Shown here piece by piece: positions 16,333-25,097 of a stretch of 64,000 nucleotides of DNA. Position 1 is the stretch's first letter, and each line of letters starts with the position of its first letter. This DNA comes from Rheinheimera texasensis DSM 17496 (GTDB lineage Bacteria; Pseudomonadota; Gammaproteobacteria; Enterobacterales; Alteromonadaceae): the NCBI RefSeq assembly GCF_000711985.1, contig NZ_JONU01000014.1:62001-126000 (forward strand), given 5' to 3'. The notes below the pieces were generated by a model, which saw only the letters and a program-made list of their open reading frames with translations, was not told the DNA's origin and made no database searches. Position numbers and translations under genes: made by a program.

Positions 16333-16536
16333 ATGGAATTGTTGACCATGGATTGGTCGGGCCTGGTCCTGACGTTTTTTTTAATCTACGGCGTTTATGC
16401 GCCTTGCCTGCTCACTTTGCTTGACCGGGAACACCGGTTGCCAAAGCGTTTGTTGGCGATAGTTCCTTGCCTGCTGTTGTCCTGGTTCGGTTATTGGCTG
16501 AGTCAGCGTCATCTGAAATACAGCGATTCAATCTGA
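16333..16536 (+). CDS. Small two-helix membrane protein
   Basis: A 67-residue hydrophobic protein with two predicted membrane helices (LVLTFFLIYGVYAPCLLTLL and LLAIVPCLLLSWFGYWLS) joined by a basic loop REHRLPKR and ending in a charged tail. Family unknown. The ATG at 16333 is preferred because GGAG lies 7 bases upstream; a longer frame from 16282 has no clear ribosome-binding site. It lies between the flavoprotein and the ABC exporter on the same strand, with 159 bases before the exporter. Confidence 0.6.
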   Translation: MELLTMDWSGLVLTFFLIYGVYAPCLLTLLDREHRLPKRLLAIVPCLLLSWFGYWLSQRHLKYSDSI

Positions 16537-16695
16537 GTTGTCTCTACACACTTTTGTCAAAATGGCTAACATTTAGCGGTTTCAACATATCTGCTTGCGA
16601 CTACGAAGTGTAAACTTGTTAAATTTCATTTAGTTATATATTGGTACTATCTTTGCCAGCACAGCTTATCTGAACTGCAAAAAAAGGAAGTGCCA

Positions 16696-17526
16696 ATGTC
16701 AGCCGCTTTATCTTTATTTGGTCGCCAGACCTGGCTTTACAGCCGCTTTGAATTACAACGTTTATTTTTAACCCCACGCGGCTGGTTTGCATTGGCGGCC
16801 TTCACCACGATTTGGTACTTCCTGTTGCGTTACCCGATCTATCAGGCCAGCGTGCAGCTGCAGGAGCCGGAAATTCAGCAGATGCTAAGTGGCATGCTTG
16901 GCATGGTCGGGATGTACAACCTGCTAAACTGGTCGCTACCGGAACTGTCTGTATATTGGGCACTGACAGTGTTTTTTATGCCATTGGCGGTGTTGTTTGC
17001 CACCGCAGATCAAACCTGTTCTGACCGCTCGCGCGGTACCTTACGTTTCCTCACTTTACGCTCCAGTCGCGACAGTATTTTCTTCGGCCGTTTTATCGGT
17101 CAAATTTTGGTGCAGGCGCTGCTGATTGGTTTGTCGTTATTGGCAACGCTGGGGCTGGCGGTCTGGCGCGTTGGTGAACTGCCGCTGTCTGCTATCAATG
17201 CCACTTTGGTGATTTGGCTAAATCTGTTGATTGTGTTGCTGCCATTTACCGCGCTGATGGCGTTGTGTTCGGCACTGGTGCGTTCCAGCCGGCTGGCGAT
17301 TAGCCTGGCGATTGTTAGCATTGGTGTTGTCACCGGTTCATTAGGTTATCTGGTCTGGCACTTCCCGGATCTGCGGGTGGTACTGGAGTATCTGCCGGGC
17401 GCGCAATTACCGATGTTACTAGGTGCACAAGGCTGGGAAACACTGAAACACTGTGGCTTGCCGTTATTACAAACTGCGGTGCTGCTGTTGATTGGCCGTA
17501 TCGTGATGCAGGAGAAAGCATTATGA
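16696..17526 (+). CDS. ABC-2-type transporter permease
   Basis: A 276-residue membrane protein with about six predicted helices (for example FALAAFTTIWYFLLRYPI, ALLIGLSLLATLGLAVW, AISLAIVSIGVVTGSLGYLV). A short polar stretch CSDRSRGTLRFLTLRSSR after helix 2 is typical of the coupling region of ABC-2 permeases. AAGGAAG is placed 6 bases before the ATG at 16696; a GTG at 16690 overlaps the ribosome site and is less likely. The stop overlaps the start of the ATPase gene (ATGA), so the two form one exporter. The exported substrate is not evident. Confidence 0.88.
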   Translation: MSAALSLFGRQTWLYSRFELQRLFLTPRGWFALAAFTTIWYFLLRYPIYQASVQLQEPEIQQMLSGMLGMVGMYNLLNWSLPELSVYWALTVFFMPLAVLFATADQTCSDRSRGTLRFLTLRSSRDSIFFGRFIGQILVQALLIGLSLLATLGLAVWRVGELPLSAINATLVIWLNLLIVLLPFTALMALCSALVRSSRLAISLAIVSIGVVTGSLGYLVWHFPDLRVVLEYLPGAQLPMLLGAQGWETLKHCGLPLLQTAVLLLIGRIVMQEKAL

Positions 17527-18443
17527 GTTATCTGATTGAGGCACGGAATTTAAGCAAATCTTTTGGCCAAAAAGCGGTATTGCAGGATCTGACTTTCAGC
17601 CTTCCGTCTGGTGAACCTATCGCGCTCATCGGCCCCAACGGCGCCGGTAAAACCACCTTGTTCAGTTTGTTATGTGGTTATTTGCCGGCCAGCAGTGGCG
17701 AATTAACAGTGTTAGGCCATAAACCCGGCAGTAGTGCTTTGTTTGGCCGGGTCAGCGCTTTACCGCAGGACGCGATGCTGGACCCGAATTTTTCGCTACT
17801 GACCCAACTGAGTTTTTTCGGCCAGTTACAGGGCATGAGCAAAGCCAAAGCGCTGGCGGAAAGCCGCCGGGTGCTGAGCCTGGTCGATTTGGCCGGCAGC
17901 GCGGATTTAAAAGCCACTGCACTGAGCCATGGTATGCGTAAAAGAGTCGCCATCGCCCAGGCTTTGATGGGCAGCCCGGAGCTGGTGATGCTGGATGAAC
18001 CGACCGCAGGTCTGGATCCGGTCAATGCCTTGCAAGTGCGTCAGCTGATTGCGACTTTGTCCGGTGAAGCCAGTTTTATCATCAGTTCACATAACATTTT
18101 TGAGCTGGAACGGCTGTGCGGCACCGTGTTGTATCTGGAGCACGGCAAACTGGTGCAACAAAGTGCGGTGCAAAGTGCCGCGACGCAAGGATATGTCACC
18201 CTGACGCTCGAACCTGGCGCTTACACCGATTTACTGCCACAACTGCGCGCGCTGCCGGGCGTGATTGCCGTTAGTGACAGTCAGAAACATGAATATGTGC
18301 TGCAGTTTGATGCGGAGCTGGCGCCGGATTTTGATTTAACTTTGTTGATGGCACTGCGTCAGTTTGGCTGGCGTTATCGCCAGTTGACCAAAGGCCAGAC
18401 GCTGGAGCAGCAATTGTTTGCGGTGACAGCGAAACAGGCCTGA
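17523..18443 (+). CDS. ABC transporter ATP-binding protein
   Basis: A 306-residue ATPase of the CcmA/NatA class that energises the preceding permease. Walker A GPNGAGKTTL, Q-loop ALPQDAM, signature LSHGMRKRVAIAQAL (an LSHGM variant of LSGGQ), Walker B LVMLDEPTAGLDP and the switch His in ISSHNIFE are all present. A ~80-residue C-terminal extension follows the ATPase core and may interact with the permease. It is translationally coupled to the permease by a 4-base overlap and convergent with the ferredoxin gene; no terminator is visible in the 13-base gap. Confidence 0.93.
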   Translation: MSYLIEARNLSKSFGQKAVLQDLTFSLPSGEPIALIGPNGAGKTTLFSLLCGYLPASSGELTVLGHKPGSSALFGRVSALPQDAMLDPNFSLLTQLSFFGQLQGMSKAKALAESRRVLSLVDLAGSADLKATALSHGMRKRVAIAQALMGSPELVMLDEPTAGLDPVNALQVRQLIATLSGEASFIISSHNIFELERLCGTVLYLEHGKLVQQSAVQSAATQGYVTLTLEPGAYTDLLPQLRALPGVIAVSDSQKHEYVLQFDAELAPDFDLTLLMALRQFGWRYRQLTKGQTLEQQLFAVTAKQA

Positions 18444-18456
18444 CAGTGCTGAATAT

Positions 18457-18780
18457 TCAGGTTTGCAGATACTTCAGTTTGTCCGCAACCCCATTCCAGG
18501 CGTCGGCATCGTCCGGCGCCGGCTGTACTTCAGTGATATTGGGCCAGATCTCGCTGAGTTCGGCATTGAGTTCGAGAAAAGCCTCTTGTCCTGGTGGTAA
18601 AGCATCCTGTTGGTAAATCGCCTGGGCCGGGCATTCCGGCTCACACAAACCGCAATCGATACAGGCGGTTGGGCTGATCACCAGGAAATTGGGGCCTTCG
18701 AAAAAGGCGTCGGCCGGGCAGACAGCGACACAATCTGTGTATTTGCATTTGATGCAGTTGTCGGTCACTACAAAAGCCAT
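18457..18780 (-). CDS. fdxA: Ferredoxin FdxA, 7Fe-8S type
   Basis: A 107-residue soluble electron carrier. [22 protein letters not shown] provides the ligands of the first cluster with the spacing expected for a [3Fe-4S] site, and [12 protein letters not shown] provides the [4Fe-4S] ligands. The long C-terminal tail with [11 protein letters not shown] is characteristic of this proteobacterial ferredoxin. The start at 18780 matches the family N-terminus and has AGGAA 9 bases upstream; the frame extends upstream to 18957 without support. It is divergent from the COG2509 flavoprotein. Confidence 0.95.
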   Translation of the reverse strand: MAFVVTDNCIKCKYTDCVAVCPADAFFEGPNFLVISPTACIDCGLCEPECPAQAIYQQDALPPGQEAFLELNAELSEIWPNITEVQPAPDDADAWNGVADKLKYLQT

Positions 18781-18969
18781 GACAGCGATTCCTGAAATGA
18801 AGGCCGGGAAATTCCGGCGAATTGTAATGCAGCAGGCCGAAATTACAAGACTGGCCACGGCTGGATAAAACCGGACAAAAGTGCCGGTTTCACGTAAAAT
18901 AACGGTTTTATTTCTGCTTTGTGAGCCAGCGCCATCGCGCTTTCGCCATGACACCAACAGGAACCCCCG

Positions 18970-20595
18970 ATGATCCGCATCAACGAATTAAAATTACCGC
19001 TCAATCACAGCGACGCCGACTTACCCGCCGCTATCTGCGCCCGGTTGAAATTAAAACCAGAACAACTCATTGAATTTACCGTGTTTAAACGCGGTGTTGA
19101 TGCGCGGAAAAAATCCGATATTCAGCTGATTTACACGCTGGACATAGAGACAGATCACAATGCCCGGGTATTAACTGCATTTAGTAAAGATGACCAAATC
19201 CGGCCGGCACCGGATACCAGTTATAAGTTTGTCGCCAAAGCGCCGGAGCAACTGACCGAGCGCCCGCTGGTGATTGGTCTGGGCCCTTGTGGCCTGTTCG
19301 CAGGCTTATTGCTGGCGGAAATGGGCTTTAAACCCATTATTCTGGAACGCGGCAAAGAAGTGCGGGAGCGCACCAAAGATACCTTTGGTTTCTGGCGCAA
19401 AAAGCCGCTGAATACCGAATCCAACGTACAGTTTGGCGAAGGAGGTGCCGGCACTTTCTCTGACGGCAAACTCTATAGTCAGGTCAAAGATCCGAAACAT
19501 TATGGCCGTAAAGTACTGACTGAATTTGTTAAAGCCGGTGCGCCGGAAGAAATCATGTATGTCAGCAAACCCCACATCGGCACCTTTAAGCTGGTGACCA
19601 TGGTGGAAAAAATGCGTGCACGGATCATCGAATTAGGCGGTGAGATCCGCTTCAGTACCCGTGTCGACGATATTCTGCGCGACGGTGAGCAGCTGATGGG
19701 TGTGCGGCTGAATGATGGCACTGAACTGCATAGCCGTTATGTGGTGCTGGCGGTCGGTCATAGTGCGCGTGACACTTTTGAGATGCTGTACAAGCGGGGT
19801 GTGTATATCGAAGCCAAGCCGTTTTCGGTGGGCTTTCGCATTGAGCACCGCCAGTCAATGATCGACGAATGTCGTTATGGCGCCAGCGCTGGTCATCCGT
19901 TATTGGGCGCCGCCGATTACAAGCTGGTGCACCATGGTAGTAACAACCGCACTGTTTACAGTTTCTGTATGTGCCCGGGTGGCACTGTGGTGGCTGCAGC
20001 CTCAGAAGAAGGCCGGGTCGTCACCAATGGCATGAGTCAATATTCACGCAATGAACGCAATGCCAACAGTGCTATTGTGGTCGGCATAGATCCGGAACGC
20101 GATTATCCGGGCCATCCGCTGGCTGGCATTGAGCTGCAGCGCAAACTGGAAGCGCAGGCCTATGTGCTTGGCGGCAGCAATTACGATGCGCCGGCGCAGC
20201 GGGTCGGTGATTTCCTTGCTGGCGTGCCATCGACTGAGCTTGGCGATGTGCAGCCAAGTTATACCCCAGGCGTCAAATTGACCGATTTGTCGCAGGTGCT
20301 GCCAGATTATGTGATTGCCGCCATTCGCGAAGCTATTCCGGCTTTTGATAGACAAATCAAAGGTTTTGCCCGTGCTGATGGCCTGCTGACCGGTGTAGAA
20401 ACCCGTACTTCGTCCCCTATCTGCATCAAACGGGGCGCCGATTATCAGAGTCTGAATACCAAGGGGTTATTCCCAGCCGGTGAAGGCGCAGGGTATGCTG
20501 GCGGTATCCTGTCTGCCGGTATTGATGGCATTAAAGTAGCTGAAGCTGTGGCTTTGGCGATGACCGGTCAGACCATCACGGTCAGCCGGCGTTAA
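18970..20595 (+). CDS. Uncharacterised FAD-dependent dehydrogenase (COG2509 type)
   Basis: A 541-residue flavoprotein. An N-terminal ~90-residue domain ([23 protein letters not shown]) precedes the FAD-binding fold with [19 protein letters not shown] and [36 protein letters not shown] and the C-terminal [17 protein letters not shown] are signatures of this conserved family, whose reaction is not established to my knowledge. AGGAAC is 5 bases before the ATG. Divergent from the ferredoxin gene, it might receive electrons from it, but that is only positional inference. Confidence 0.9.
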   Translation: MIRINELKLPLNHSDADLPAAICARLKLKPEQLIEFTVFKRGVDARKKSDIQLIYTLDIETDHNARVLTAFSKDDQIRPAPDTSYKFVAKAPEQLTERPLVIGLGPCGLFAGLLLAEMGFKPIILERGKEVRERTKDTFGFWRKKPLNTESNVQFGEGGAGTFSDGKLYSQVKDPKHYGRKVLTEFVKAGAPEEIMYVSKPHIGTFKLVTMVEKMRARIIELGGEIRFSTRVDDILRDGEQLMGVRLNDGTELHSRYVVLAVGHSARDTFEMLYKRGVYIEAKPFSVGFRIEHRQSMIDECRYGASAGHPLLGAADYKLVHHGSNNRTVYSFCMCPGGTVVAAASEEGRVVTNGMSQYSRNERNANSAIVVGIDPERDYPGHPLAGIELQRKLEAQAYVLGGSNYDAPAQRVGDFLAGVPSTELGDVQPSYTPGVKLTDLSQVLPDYVIAAIREAIPAFDRQIKGFARADGLLTGVETRTSSPICIKRGADYQSLNTKGLFPAGEGAGYAGGILSAGIDGIKVAEAVALAMTGQTITVSRR

Positions 20596-20649
20596 CTATA
20601 TCTGAAGCGTGACCGGCGCAATTTCCGGTCTGTAACCAAGGAGTAAGGA

Positions 20650-22365
20650 ATGCGGAAAAGTCTGATCGCTGCAACGCTGATTGCAGCTGGGGTATTTGCC
20701 TGGTACAAGTTTGGCGCCAATCAGAGTGCCGGCCAGCTGGGCGCGCTGGAGTATGTACCGGCAGATACGGCGGTGTTTTCCGCACAGTTAGAACCGGTTG
20801 ATTTGCCAAGTTATTTAAGCAGCATCGGCATGGGGCCGCAGTATTACAACGCGGCTGCACTGGCGCAGTTTGATGAAGAGCTGCAGGCCGCACAAAGTAG
20901 CAGTGAAAAATTCGTGCTGGCTTTGGGGAAACAATATTTGTCCGCACTGGCTACGCCGGCTGAGATCAGCAGCAAAACCGGCATCAAAGCGCAGATGCGC
21001 AGCCTGCTGTACATGGTCGGTTTAGCGCCGGTATTAAAAGTAGAGCTGGGTGACGAAAAAGCCTTTTGGACTATGTTTGATGCGATTGAGCAACAAAGTG
21101 GTTTAAGTCATAGCCCGCAAACGCTGGTTGAGCAAAAGTACCGGCAATATAAGTTAAGCCATGAAGAACTGGCGCTTGATTTACTAGTTAGTGTCAAAGA
21201 CGGCTGGGCCACACTGACTTTAACTTCAGACAAGCTGGACCCGTCGCATTTAGCCATTGCGCTCGGTACGCAAAAGCCGGAACAGAATCTGCAAAACAAT
21301 GGTTACCTGCAACAGGTCAGCAAAAAATACGAATTAGATCAAGGCTCTGTTGGTTATGTCAGCAGTCTCGAACTCAGCAAAGTGCTGACCAGCAAAGACG
21401 GCAACCGACTGGCAAAAGATGTCGAGCTGTTGTTTGGCACTGAATTAGGTGTGGCATTAGCACCATGGCGTGAAGCCAGCTGTCAGACCGATGTTGCAGC
21501 AATTGCGACCAGCTGGCCGGGTTTATTTGCCTCTAATCGTTTCGAGATTGGCACTGGCGCCACCAAAGTGCACAGCAAAATGTTAATCCCAACCGAAAAC
21601 AGCAAAACTGTGGAAGCATTACAGCAGCTGCAGGGTTTTATTCCGGCTGGTTTTGCTGAGCTGAAAGGCCCTTCTGCCATGTTGTCTTTGGGGTTAGGTC
21701 TGGATGTTGGCCAGCTGTCAGCTGCGGTCGGCAAACTCTGGGACAATCTGACCACGACCCAATATCAGTGTGCACCATTAGTTGAATGGCAAACTGCACT
21801 GAAACAAAACAACCCAATGCCGATGCTAATGATGGCCGGCATGGCGGCCGGCGTGCAGGGCGTGTCGCTGCAGGTTAATCAGCTCGAATTTGATGCAGTA
21901 CAGCAAGTGCCAAAGACTGCTGATGCGCTGTTTGTATTAAGCGCCAGTAATGTGAAGCAGCTGTTTGACAGTGTCAAAGCACTGCAACCGGCGCTGGCGA
22001 CTGTCGAACTGCCGGCACCTGGCGAAACTTTACCGCTGGCGGACAAAATTCCACAACTGGCGATGCTCGGTATCAAACCAAGCCTGATGGCATCTGAACA
22101 TCATCTGATGATTTTCAGTGGTGATAAAGCGCAACAACAAGCCAAAGCACTCAGTGCAGAGCAGCTGAATAAATCAGGCTTGCTGGCCTTTAGCCTGGAC
22201 TATCAGCAGTTTTTCAGCGTGCTGAAAGGCACACTGGAAAGTACCGGAGAACCGGTTCCGGCTGAACTGGCGCAGCTGATGCAAACCAATATGCAGGTTG
22301 GCATGCAGATGAAAGCAGTGCCGCAGGGCATTTTGCTGCAGTCGACGATGCAAATGGCCAAATAA
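20650..22365 (+). CDS. DUF3352-type periplasmic/membrane-anchored protein
   Basis: A 571-residue protein with an N-terminal signal anchor (LIAATLIAAGVFAWYKFGA) followed directly by ALEYVPADTAVFSAQLEP, the opening seen in DUF3352 proteins. The rest is a long alternating alpha/beta region with repeated LG-x-KPSLM and similar hydrophobic strands, and no catalytic motif that I recognise. It is probably exported and tethered to the inner membrane. AAGGAGTAAGGA gives a strong ribosome-binding site, and an intrinsic terminator follows. It starts 54 bases after the COG2509 gene and may be co-transcribed with it. Confidence 0.75.
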   Translation: MRKSLIAATLIAAGVFAWYKFGANQSAGQLGALEYVPADTAVFSAQLEPVDLPSYLSSIGMGPQYYNAAALAQFDEELQAAQSSSEKFVLALGKQYLSALATPAEISSKTGIKAQMRSLLYMVGLAPVLKVELGDEKAFWTMFDAIEQQSGLSHSPQTLVEQKYRQYKLSHEELALDLLVSVKDGWATLTLTSDKLDPSHLAIALGTQKPEQNLQNNGYLQQVSKKYELDQGSVGYVSSLELSKVLTSKDGNRLAKDVELLFGTELGVALAPWREASCQTDVAAIATSWPGLFASNRFEIGTGATKVHSKMLIPTENSKTVEALQQLQGFIPAGFAELKGPSAMLSLGLGLDVGQLSAAVGKLWDNLTTTQYQCAPLVEWQTALKQNNPMPMLMMAGMAAGVQGVSLQVNQLEFDAVQQVPKTADALFVLSASNVKQLFDSVKALQPALATVELPAPGETLPLADKIPQLAMLGIKPSLMASEHHLMIFSGDKAQQQAKALSAEQLNKSGLLAFSLDYQQFFSVLKGTLESTGEPVPAELAQLMQTNMQVGMQMKAVPQGILLQSTMQMAK

Positions 22366-22382
22366 GGCAGATTCGATTGAAA

Positions 22383-22406
22383 GGGCCCGCTTGCGGGCCT
22401 TTTTTG
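22383..22406 (+). terminator. Intrinsic terminator of the DUF3352 gene
   Basis: GGCCCGC and GCGGGCC flank a short TT loop and are followed by seven T. It lies 18 bases after the stop codon, just before the convergent Lrp-type regulator gene. Confidence 0.85.
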
Positions 22407-22423
22407 TCGATGAAGACGCTGGC

Positions 22424-22888
22424 TCAGGTGCTGGCTTCTACCGGAGCTTGAGCCAGTTCAGCGCTTTGTGGTGTAAACCACTGGCTCATCACCATATGAG
22501 TTTTAATGCGGACAATATCCGGATGGGCGTCAATCTGTTCGCGGATTTGATGTATTCGCGCCATGCTGTCGGCTTCAACAAACAACATCAAATCAACTTC
22601 ACCGCTAATGCCGTGACAAGATTTCAGCTCAGCAAAACTGCGTAGAAAGGGAATGAGTTCCTGACAACGCGCTGCTTTGTGCTGCAGTTCAAAATAAGCC
22701 CGGACTTTAGCTTCTGTGGCGGATTGCAGCACCACCTGATAACCCAGAATCACTTTTTGTTGTTCGAGTTTACGTATCCGTTCAGTCACAGCACTGCGTG
22801 ACAGATGCACGGCTGCAGCGATATCCGAAATGCTTTGCCGGGCGTTTTGTCTCAATTGTTGCAGGATTTGCTGGTCAAATTTATCCAC
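22424..22888 (-). CDS. Lrp/AsnC-family transcriptional regulator
   Basis: A 154-residue amino-acid-responsive regulator. The HTH reads ISDIAAAVHLSRSAVTERIRKLE, and the C-terminal RAM domain includes CHGISGEVDLMLFVEA. The GTG at 22888 gives the family-typical start VDKFDQQILQQLRQ and has GGAG 9 bases upstream. ATGs at 22927 and 22948 would add 13 or 20 residues of Pro/Ala-rich sequence and remain possible. It is divergent from the YjeH-type exporter, so control of that gene in response to methionine or branched-chain amino acids is the obvious inference. Confidence 0.9.
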   Translation of the reverse strand: MDKFDQQILQQLRQNARQSISDIAAAVHLSRSAVTERIRKLEQQKVILGYQVVLQSATEAKVRAYFELQHKAARCQELIPFLRSFAELKSCHGISGEVDLMLFVEADSMARIHQIREQIDAHPDIVRIKTHMVMSQWFTPQSAELAQAPVEAST

Positions 22889-23006
22889 GTCTGGTGTCTC
22901 CGGTGAAAATGCCGGCGGCACCGCCATTTTGCCGGTGAAAGCAGGCAAATTGGCGGCACTGACTAAGGTAGAATGTGTTATTCAGCTATTTGAACGGAAG
23001 CGTCAA

Positions 23007-24251
23007 ATGAAAGCAACAGGCCAGATTGGTCGTTATCAGGGCGCAGCATTGCTGGCCACCACGCTATTGGGTACCGGTGTGTTTATTCTGCCGCAGGTGT
23101 CACTGGAACAGGCCGGTGGTGCGGCGATTGGTGTCTGGCTGCTGCTGACATTGCTGGCGGTACCTATCACGGTGATTTTTGGCGCTTTGGCCGGCGCGAT
23201 TCCCAACGCAGCCGGACCAGCACATTTTGTTGGCGAAGCTTTTGGCGCCGTGGCCGGGAGGGTGATGGGGCTGCTGTTTTTGCTGGTGGTGCCGGTCGGT
23301 GGTTCTGCGGCTTTGCTAATGACCTGGTCTTTTATCGAGCCCTGGTTTGGCGCGCAGTATCAGCTGGCGGGGCAACTAGGTTTTTTGCTGATGCTATTTC
23401 TGCTCAACCGGGTTGGTTTTCAGCTATCGGCCCGGCTGCAGCTGGGCCTGACTTTAGCCATAGTCGCGGTGGTGGTGCTGCTGATTGGACTGTTTTTCTG
23501 GCGCGGTGCGCCGCTGCCGGCTACTGGGTTGACCCTGCCGGCCTGGAGCGGCATCAGCGCTGCGCTGGCACTAGGGTTCTGGAGCTTTCTGGGGGTCGAG
23601 GCGATGACACATCTGGCGCAGGATTTCCGTGATCCGGCGCGGGATATGGTGCCGGCATTGCTGATTGGGCTATTAGTCGTCGGGCTGATTTATCTTGGCT
23701 GCAGTGCGTTGCTGTGGGCATTGGCCGGTCCCGGTGAATCGCTGACGATGGCGCAGGCCTTTGACCGGCTTTGCGGCGGCTATGGCCAATGGGTGATTGG
23801 CATCCTCGGTCTTTGCAGCGGCCTGGCGACGGTCAATGTCTACACCGCCAGCGTGGCGCGGCTGAGCTGGAGTTTCAGTCAACAAGGTGTGTTACCGGCC
23901 TGGTTTCAGCCGCTGAACCGGCATCAGGTGCCAGAGCGGGCGCTGTATCTGATCATCGGCCTGATGGCGCTGGTCATTTTGGGCTCGTCGCCGTTTAGTC
24001 AGCAGCTTGAAGCGCTGATTGGGTGGGTTAATGGTGTCTTTGCGGTGATTTATCTGATGTCGATGCTGGCGGCCCTGAAATTACTGCCGGCACGTTTCCG
24101 GCCGACTGCCGCCATCAGCGCCTTGCTGTGCTTGGGGTTGATGGCAACGTTGGGCGCTTTGTTGTGGTATGCCCTGCTGATAATTTTGCTGAGTACGCCG
24201 TTTTTATGGTGGCAACTGCAGCGAAAAGCAGCAAAAATTGTTGCAAAATGA
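23007..24251 (+). CDS. yjeH: YjeH-type L-methionine/branched-chain amino-acid exporter (APC superfamily)
   Basis: A 414-residue integral membrane protein with about 12 helices. The N-terminus GRYQGAALLATTLLGTGVFILPQ carries the APC-family helix 1 break GTGVF, and FWSFLGVEAMTHLAQDFRDP fits helix 6 and its following loop. E. coli YjeH exports methionine and branched-chain amino acids. GGAAG is 6 bases upstream of the ATG at 23007; the frame extends further upstream across the divergent promoter but without a start signal. A regulator of the Lrp family is divergent, which supports amino acid efflux. Confidence 0.88.
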   Translation: MKATGQIGRYQGAALLATTLLGTGVFILPQVSLEQAGGAAIGVWLLLTLLAVPITVIFGALAGAIPNAAGPAHFVGEAFGAVAGRVMGLLFLLVVPVGGSAALLMTWSFIEPWFGAQYQLAGQLGFLLMLFLLNRVGFQLSARLQLGLTLAIVAVVVLLIGLFFWRGAPLPATGLTLPAWSGISAALALGFWSFLGVEAMTHLAQDFRDPARDMVPALLIGLLVVGLIYLGCSALLWALAGPGESLTMAQAFDRLCGGYGQWVIGILGLCSGLATVNVYTASVARLSWSFSQQGVLPAWFQPLNRHQVPERALYLIIGLMALVILGSSPFSQQLEALIGWVNGVFAVIYLMSMLAALKLLPARFRPTAAISALLCLGLMATLGALLWYALLIILLSTPFLWWQLQRKAAKIVAK

Positions 24252-24319
24252 AACAAAATACACACAAATATACATATAAATTTAATTCATTCATTTTCTG
24301 TTTATATTTATTTTGGTAG

Positions 24320-24354
24320 TTTTCGCTACGGGCCGCATGCGGCGGCCACGAAAA
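24320..24354 (+). promoter_or_regulatory. Stem-loop in the 5' leader of the outer-membrane barrel gene
   Basis: Outer arms TTTTCG and CGAAAA enclose GGCCGC/GCGGCC, giving a two-part hairpin about 25 bases upstream of the start codon. The surrounding leader is very AT-rich. Stable 5' hairpins of this kind protect some outer-membrane protein mRNAs; that role is inference here. Confidence 0.4.
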
Positions 24355-24379
24355 TAAACAGATCATGAAGGGAATTACC

Positions 24380-24937
24380 ATGTTCAAACCAATCGTACTC
24401 GCCTCTTTATTACTGACAGCCGCAGCTCAGGCCGCCGACACCGGCGCTTATGCGGGTCTTGCATTACATCGCCCAACCATCGAATTAGACGCTGGTCCGG
24501 TCGAAGTAAACTGGAATCTGAGTAGTTTCAGCGTGTTAGGCGGTTACCAATTCCATCAGAACTTTGCACTGGAAGGCCGTATTGCGGTGGGAGCCAACGA
24601 TGACAAAGTTGGTGAGCAAGGCGATAGTCTGACTGTTGGCATCGACCGCAGTTACGCTCTGTTTGCCAAAGCCAGCTACCCGCTGGCCGACGATGTGGCA
24701 GTGTACGGTCTGGCCGGTTACGACTACACCAAATTTAATGCCGATGCAGTGGTGGATGGTAAAGCAGAAAATGTCGACAGCAGCGAAAATGGTCTGGCTT
24801 ATGGCGTCGGTTTTCAATATGCCGTCAACGACAAGCTTGATGTGGCACTGGAATATCTGGTGCGTCCGGATATCGAAGATGAAGAATTGAAAGCCAGCAA
24901 CCGCGGCTTTGGTCTGACCGCCAGCTTTAAATTCTAA
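24380..24937 (+). CDS. Small outer-membrane beta-barrel protein
   Basis: A 185-residue protein with signal peptide MFKPIVLASLLLTAAAQA followed by ADTGAYAGLALHRPT. The rest alternates amphipathic strands (SVLGGYQFHQNFALEGRIAV, YGVGFQYAVNDKLDVALEYL) and ends GFGLTASFKF, the aromatic C-terminal strand used for barrel assembly. This is an OmpA/Opa-like eight-stranded barrel. The function is unknown, perhaps a structural or adhesion protein. The ATG at 24380 follows AAGGGAA by 6 bases; an upstream ATG at 24365 would spoil the signal peptide. It is followed by its own terminator. Confidence 0.88.
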   Translation: MFKPIVLASLLLTAAAQAADTGAYAGLALHRPTIELDAGPVEVNWNLSSFSVLGGYQFHQNFALEGRIAVGANDDKVGEQGDSLTVGIDRSYALFAKASYPLADDVAVYGLAGYDYTKFNADAVVDGKAENVDSSENGLAYGVGFQYAVNDKLDVALEYLVRPDIEDEELKASNRGFGLTASFKF

Positions 24938-24957
24938 CAATCAAAGCACCTACTGAT

Positions 24958-24980
24958 AAAACCGCCTTCGGGCGGTTTTT
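24958..24980 (+). terminator. Intrinsic terminator of the barrel gene
   Basis: AAAACCGCC and GGCGGTTTT flank a TTCG tetraloop and are followed by further T. Confidence 0.9.
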
Positions 24981-25097
24981 GCTTTTGGTAAATATTGGTT
25001 GTCAGCATTGTGTCTGTTGTTTTTTTGCTCTAGTTTGGCTTTGTCGGCAGTGCGTGCCGCAGTCTTTTTGTGCTGAACACTTCAATAAGGGAATTTA

